From DATCLA01 sp036564195 (GTDB lineage Bacteria; Bacillota; UBA4882; UBA8346), in the NCBI GenBank assembly GCA_036564195.1, contig DATCLA010000248.1, forward strand, positions 1-17,093: DNA of 17,093 nt, written 5' to 3'. The position numbers were made by a program, and so were the translations under genes. Shown here one piece after another: positions 14,959-17,093 of this stretch. Position 1 is the first letter of the stretch; every line of letters starts with the position of its first letter. The notes below the pieces were generated by a model. The model was not told where the DNA came from. It was given only the letters and a program-made list of their open reading frames with translations, and did no database searches.

Positions 14959-15480
14959 TTATTCCTCGCTGTAATGGATTAAACTAAAAAGATCGTACCC
15001 GGCCAGCCGTTCCCGGCCCCTTAAGGAGTCCAGCTCGATCAAGAAAGCGCAACCGATAATTTCGCCTTGTAATTTTTTGATCAACTCAATGGTCGCACTG
15101 ATGGTACCCCCGGTGGCCAGCAGATCATCGACAACCAGAACCCGTTGCCCAGCCTTAATGGCGTCCCGATGAATTTCCAAAGCATCCTGACCATATTCAA
15201 GTTCATAAGAAACCCTCTCAACGGCAGCGGGCAGTTTTCCCGGTTTGCGGACCAGAACAAAACCACATCCCATTTTATAGGCTAGCGGTGCGCCAAGCAG
15301 AAATCCCCGCGACTCCGCACCGACAATTACTTCCGGCCGTTTAGCCTGAAAATACTCGGCCATGGCATCGATTACCTGGTGAAATGCAGGCCCATCTTTT
15401 AATAAGGTAGTAATATCTTTAAAATTAATTCCGGCTTTAGGGAAATCAGGTATCTCCCGAATTAACGATTTAAGATCCAC
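14959..15480 (-). CDS. apt: Adenine phosphoribosyltransferase
   Basis: Apt salvages adenine to AMP using PRPP. The 173-residue protein is full length. It starts IREIPDFPKAGINFKDIT (7-24), has GAESRGF (54-60), the flexible loop starting RKPGKLPA (78-85), and the PRPP-binding motif VLVVDDLLATGGT (114-126). The start is GTG; a run of G residues 7 bases upstream serves as ribosome binding site and no better start is in frame. It lies 52 bases after argH with no terminator between. The frequent Bacillota neighbours recJ and relA are not next to it here. Confidence 0.97.
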   Translation of the reverse strand: MDLKSLIREIPDFPKAGINFKDITTLLKDGPAFHQVIDAMAEYFQAKRPEVIVGAESRGFLLGAPLAYKMGCGFVLVRKPGKLPAAVERVSYELEYGQDALEIHRDAIKAGQRVLVVDDLLATGGTISATIELIKKLQGEIIGCAFLIELDSLRGRERLAGYDLFSLIHYSEE

Positions 15481-15532
15481 TAATAAACCCCCCTATAATT
15501 TCACTCCCAATCCTGCTTCAAAACAATCCAGT

Positions 15533-16915
15533 TTAACCCGAGATCTGTTTTAACCAGCCAGCGGCTGCTTCCACTTGTTGCGCCACTTGCTCAAAACCAG
15601 TACCTCCGTATGAGTTTCGCACTTTAACCACATGTTCCATATCTAAAACCGGATATACATCTTCACCGATTAATTCCGATGCCGCTTTAAATTGGGAAAT
15701 TGACAGTTCTTCCAGTCTCAGGTGATGGTCGATACAATACTTGACCAGTCGCCCGACTACTGCATGAGCCTCCCGGAAAGGCATCCCTTTAACCACCAGA
15801 TAATCTGCTAAATCAGTGGCATTTAAAAACCCGTCTTTTGTCGCAGCCAACATTTTTTCCCGGTTAAACGATAAAGTTTCTAACATCGGTATAAAAATAC
15901 TTAAACAACCTTTTACGGTTTTAACCGTATCAAACAAAGGCTCTTTATCCTCTTGCATATCTTTGTTATAAGCCAGCGGTAAACTTTTCATCACCGTTAG
16001 GATGGCGACTAAATCGCCATAGACCCGCCCGGTTTTACCCCGAATTAATTCGGCCACATCCGGGTTTTTCTTCTGCGGCATAATACTGGAACCGGTGCTG
16101 TAGGAATCATCCATCTCGACAAAACCAAATTCCATCGATGACCATAACACCAGCTCTTCACAAAACCTGGACAAGTGCATCATAATCAAAGAATTAATAA
16201 AAATAAACTCCGCCACAAAGTCCCGGTCGGCCACCGCATCCAGGCTGTTGGCAGCCACCCCCTCCATTTGAAGTTCTTTGGCCACTTGATGCCGGTCGAT
16301 GGGAAATCCGGTACCTGCTAAGGCGCCCGCTCCTAAAGGCAGGACATTAACCCGTTGCGCACATTCGGTTAACCGTTCCCAGTCCCGGCGAAACATTTCA
16401 AAATAAGCCAATAGATGGTGACCCAAAACCACCGGTTGAGCCCGTTGCAGGTGAGTATAACCGGGCATAATGGTTCGGGCTTCCTTCTTAGCAATCTTCA
16501 CCAGCAGTTCCAATAGGCCTTTTAAAAGTTGTTTGATTTCGGTTATTTCTTTACGGACATAAAGCCGGACATCCAAAGCTACTTGATCATTCCGGCTGCG
16601 TGCAGTATGTAATTTCTTACCCAAGTCCCCAATCTCCTGGATTAACATCTTTTCCAGATTTAAATGAACATCTTCAGCTGCCGGATCCCATGATAATTCA
16701 CCGGCGGACAATTTTTGGCGGAGCTTTTCTAAACCCTTAAGAATCTGCTCTGCTTCAGCTTGGGGAATAATTCCGGTAGCTCCTAACATTCTGGCATGAG
16801 CCATACTCCCTTTAAGATCTTCTTCAGCCAATTGATAATCAAAATGAATGGAAGAATGAAAATCATCCATCAACGCTGCAGTATTCTTTTGAAAACGTCC
16901 ACCCCATGCTTTCAT
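15533..16915 (-). CDS. argH: Argininosuccinate lyase
   Basis: ArgH splits argininosuccinate into arginine and fumarate, the last step of arginine synthesis. The 460-residue protein belongs to the fumarase/aspartase superfamily. It starts MKAWGGRFQ and has TARSRNDQ (104-111), GYTHLQRAQP (152-161) and the signature loop GSSIMPQKKNPD (275-286) carrying the catalytic serine. A longer frame begins at a TTG 11 codons upstream, but GGAGG at 16922-16926 lies exactly 6 bases before the ATG at 16915, which settles the start. argG, the usual neighbour, is not in view and could lie beyond the right edge. It heads the transcript that continues into apt. Confidence 0.97.
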   Translation of the reverse strand: MKAWGGRFQKNTAALMDDFHSSIHFDYQLAEEDLKGSMAHARMLGATGIIPQAEAEQILKGLEKLRQKLSAGELSWDPAAEDVHLNLEKMLIQEIGDLGKKLHTARSRNDQVALDVRLYVRKEITEIKQLLKGLLELLVKIAKKEARTIMPGYTHLQRAQPVVLGHHLLAYFEMFRRDWERLTECAQRVNVLPLGAGALAGTGFPIDRHQVAKELQMEGVAANSLDAVADRDFVAEFIFINSLIMMHLSRFCEELVLWSSMEFGFVEMDDSYSTGSSIMPQKKNPDVAELIRGKTGRVYGDLVAILTVMKSLPLAYNKDMQEDKEPLFDTVKTVKGCLSIFIPMLETLSFNREKMLAATKDGFLNATDLADYLVVKGMPFREAHAVVGRLVKYCIDHHLRLEELSISQFKAASELIGEDVYPVLDMEHVVKVRNSYGGTGFEQVAQQVEAAAGWLKQISG

Positions 16916-17022
16916 TGGTATCCTCCAAATAATTGTACCATGTCTCAATCTTATAATCTTTGATATTTATTACTTCCACATTATCTGTAAAATCCCTTTT
17001 TGCCAAAAGGCAGTAAATCCAG

Positions 17023-17050
17023 ATTTTAAATGTTAAAACCCATTTCTCAA
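17023..17050 (-). promoter_or_regulatory. Sigma-A promoter of argH
   Basis: On the minus strand TTGAGA (17050-17045) and TAAAAT (17028-17023), each five of six to consensus, are 16 bases apart. The start near 17015 gives a leader of about 100 bases that contains a short hairpin with arms CCTTTT and AAAAGG (16995-17010). A TATAAT at 17081-17086 could be a second -10, but its -35 lies outside the window. Confidence 0.65.
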
Positions 17051-17093
17051 TTGAAAAATACCGCTAAGAATTTTATGTTCATTATATACTTAC

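Noticed and set aside
16916..16948. TTG start 11 codons upstream for argH
   Set aside because: The inner ATG has GGAGG at ideal spacing and matches the usual ArgH N-terminus; the extra codons overlap that ribosome binding site.
1..17093. CRISPR array, insertion sequence, prophage or defence island
   Set aside because: No repeated spacer pattern, transposase, integrase or phage gene is visible; gene content and strand are uniform housekeeping.

Overview
This window looks like a chromosomal core region of a low-to-mid G+C Bacillota (Firmicutes) bacterium. The evidence is a ctsR-mcsA-mcsB-clpC stress operon with a CtsR operator, strong GGAGG-type ribosome binding sites, sigma-A-type promoters, and an EAL-HDOD (YuxH-type) protein. 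It is probably a deep clostridial-grade lineage, because the gene neighbours differ from Bacillus: rho is followed directly by ctsR, and a membrane protein sits between argS and pyrG. I cannot name a genus. Every recognised gene lies on the minus strand, so the window reads right to left. I see no tRNA, rRNA, IS element, phage gene or CRISPR array.

In order of transcription, 17093 to about 11570 holds argH (arginine biosynthesis), apt (adenine salvage), an EAL-HDOD signalling protein, a B12-binding radical SAM protein with a DUF4080-like tail, and a small LiaF-like membrane protein. argH has a good promoter at 17023-17050. No convincing terminator interrupts this set, so it may be one long transcript with an internal promoter before the radical SAM gene. 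A very good promoter at 11522-11550 then starts a second unit: an FmdB-type zinc ribbon protein, argS (arginyl-tRNA synthetase), a six-helix DUF624/YesL-like membrane protein, and pyrG (CTP synthase), which ends at a clear intrinsic terminator at 6968-6999.

After a roughly 350-base non-coding stretch comes cheB, a stand-alone chemotaxis-type methylesterase response regulator, then an unrecognised cysteine-rich zinc-ribbon protein, then rho (transcription terminator). rho ends at its own intrinsic terminator (3193-3230), whose U-tract doubles as the upstream part of the ctsR promoter. The last unit is ctsR-mcsA-mcsB-clpC, the heat-shock repressor, its modulator, the protein arginine kinase and the AAA+ unfoldase. 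A CtsR operator lies just before the ctsR ribosome binding site, which predicts self-repression of the whole operon. clpC runs off the left edge.

Most of the window is housekeeping, and I found no convincing new multi-gene defence or metabolic system. The points most worth a second look are two mutually exclusive hairpins between the FmdB-like gene and argS, one of which masks the argS ribosome binding site; a degenerate HIGH motif in ArgRS; the unrecognised zinc-ribbon protein between cheB and rho; and the structured cheB leader with a start-less open frame.
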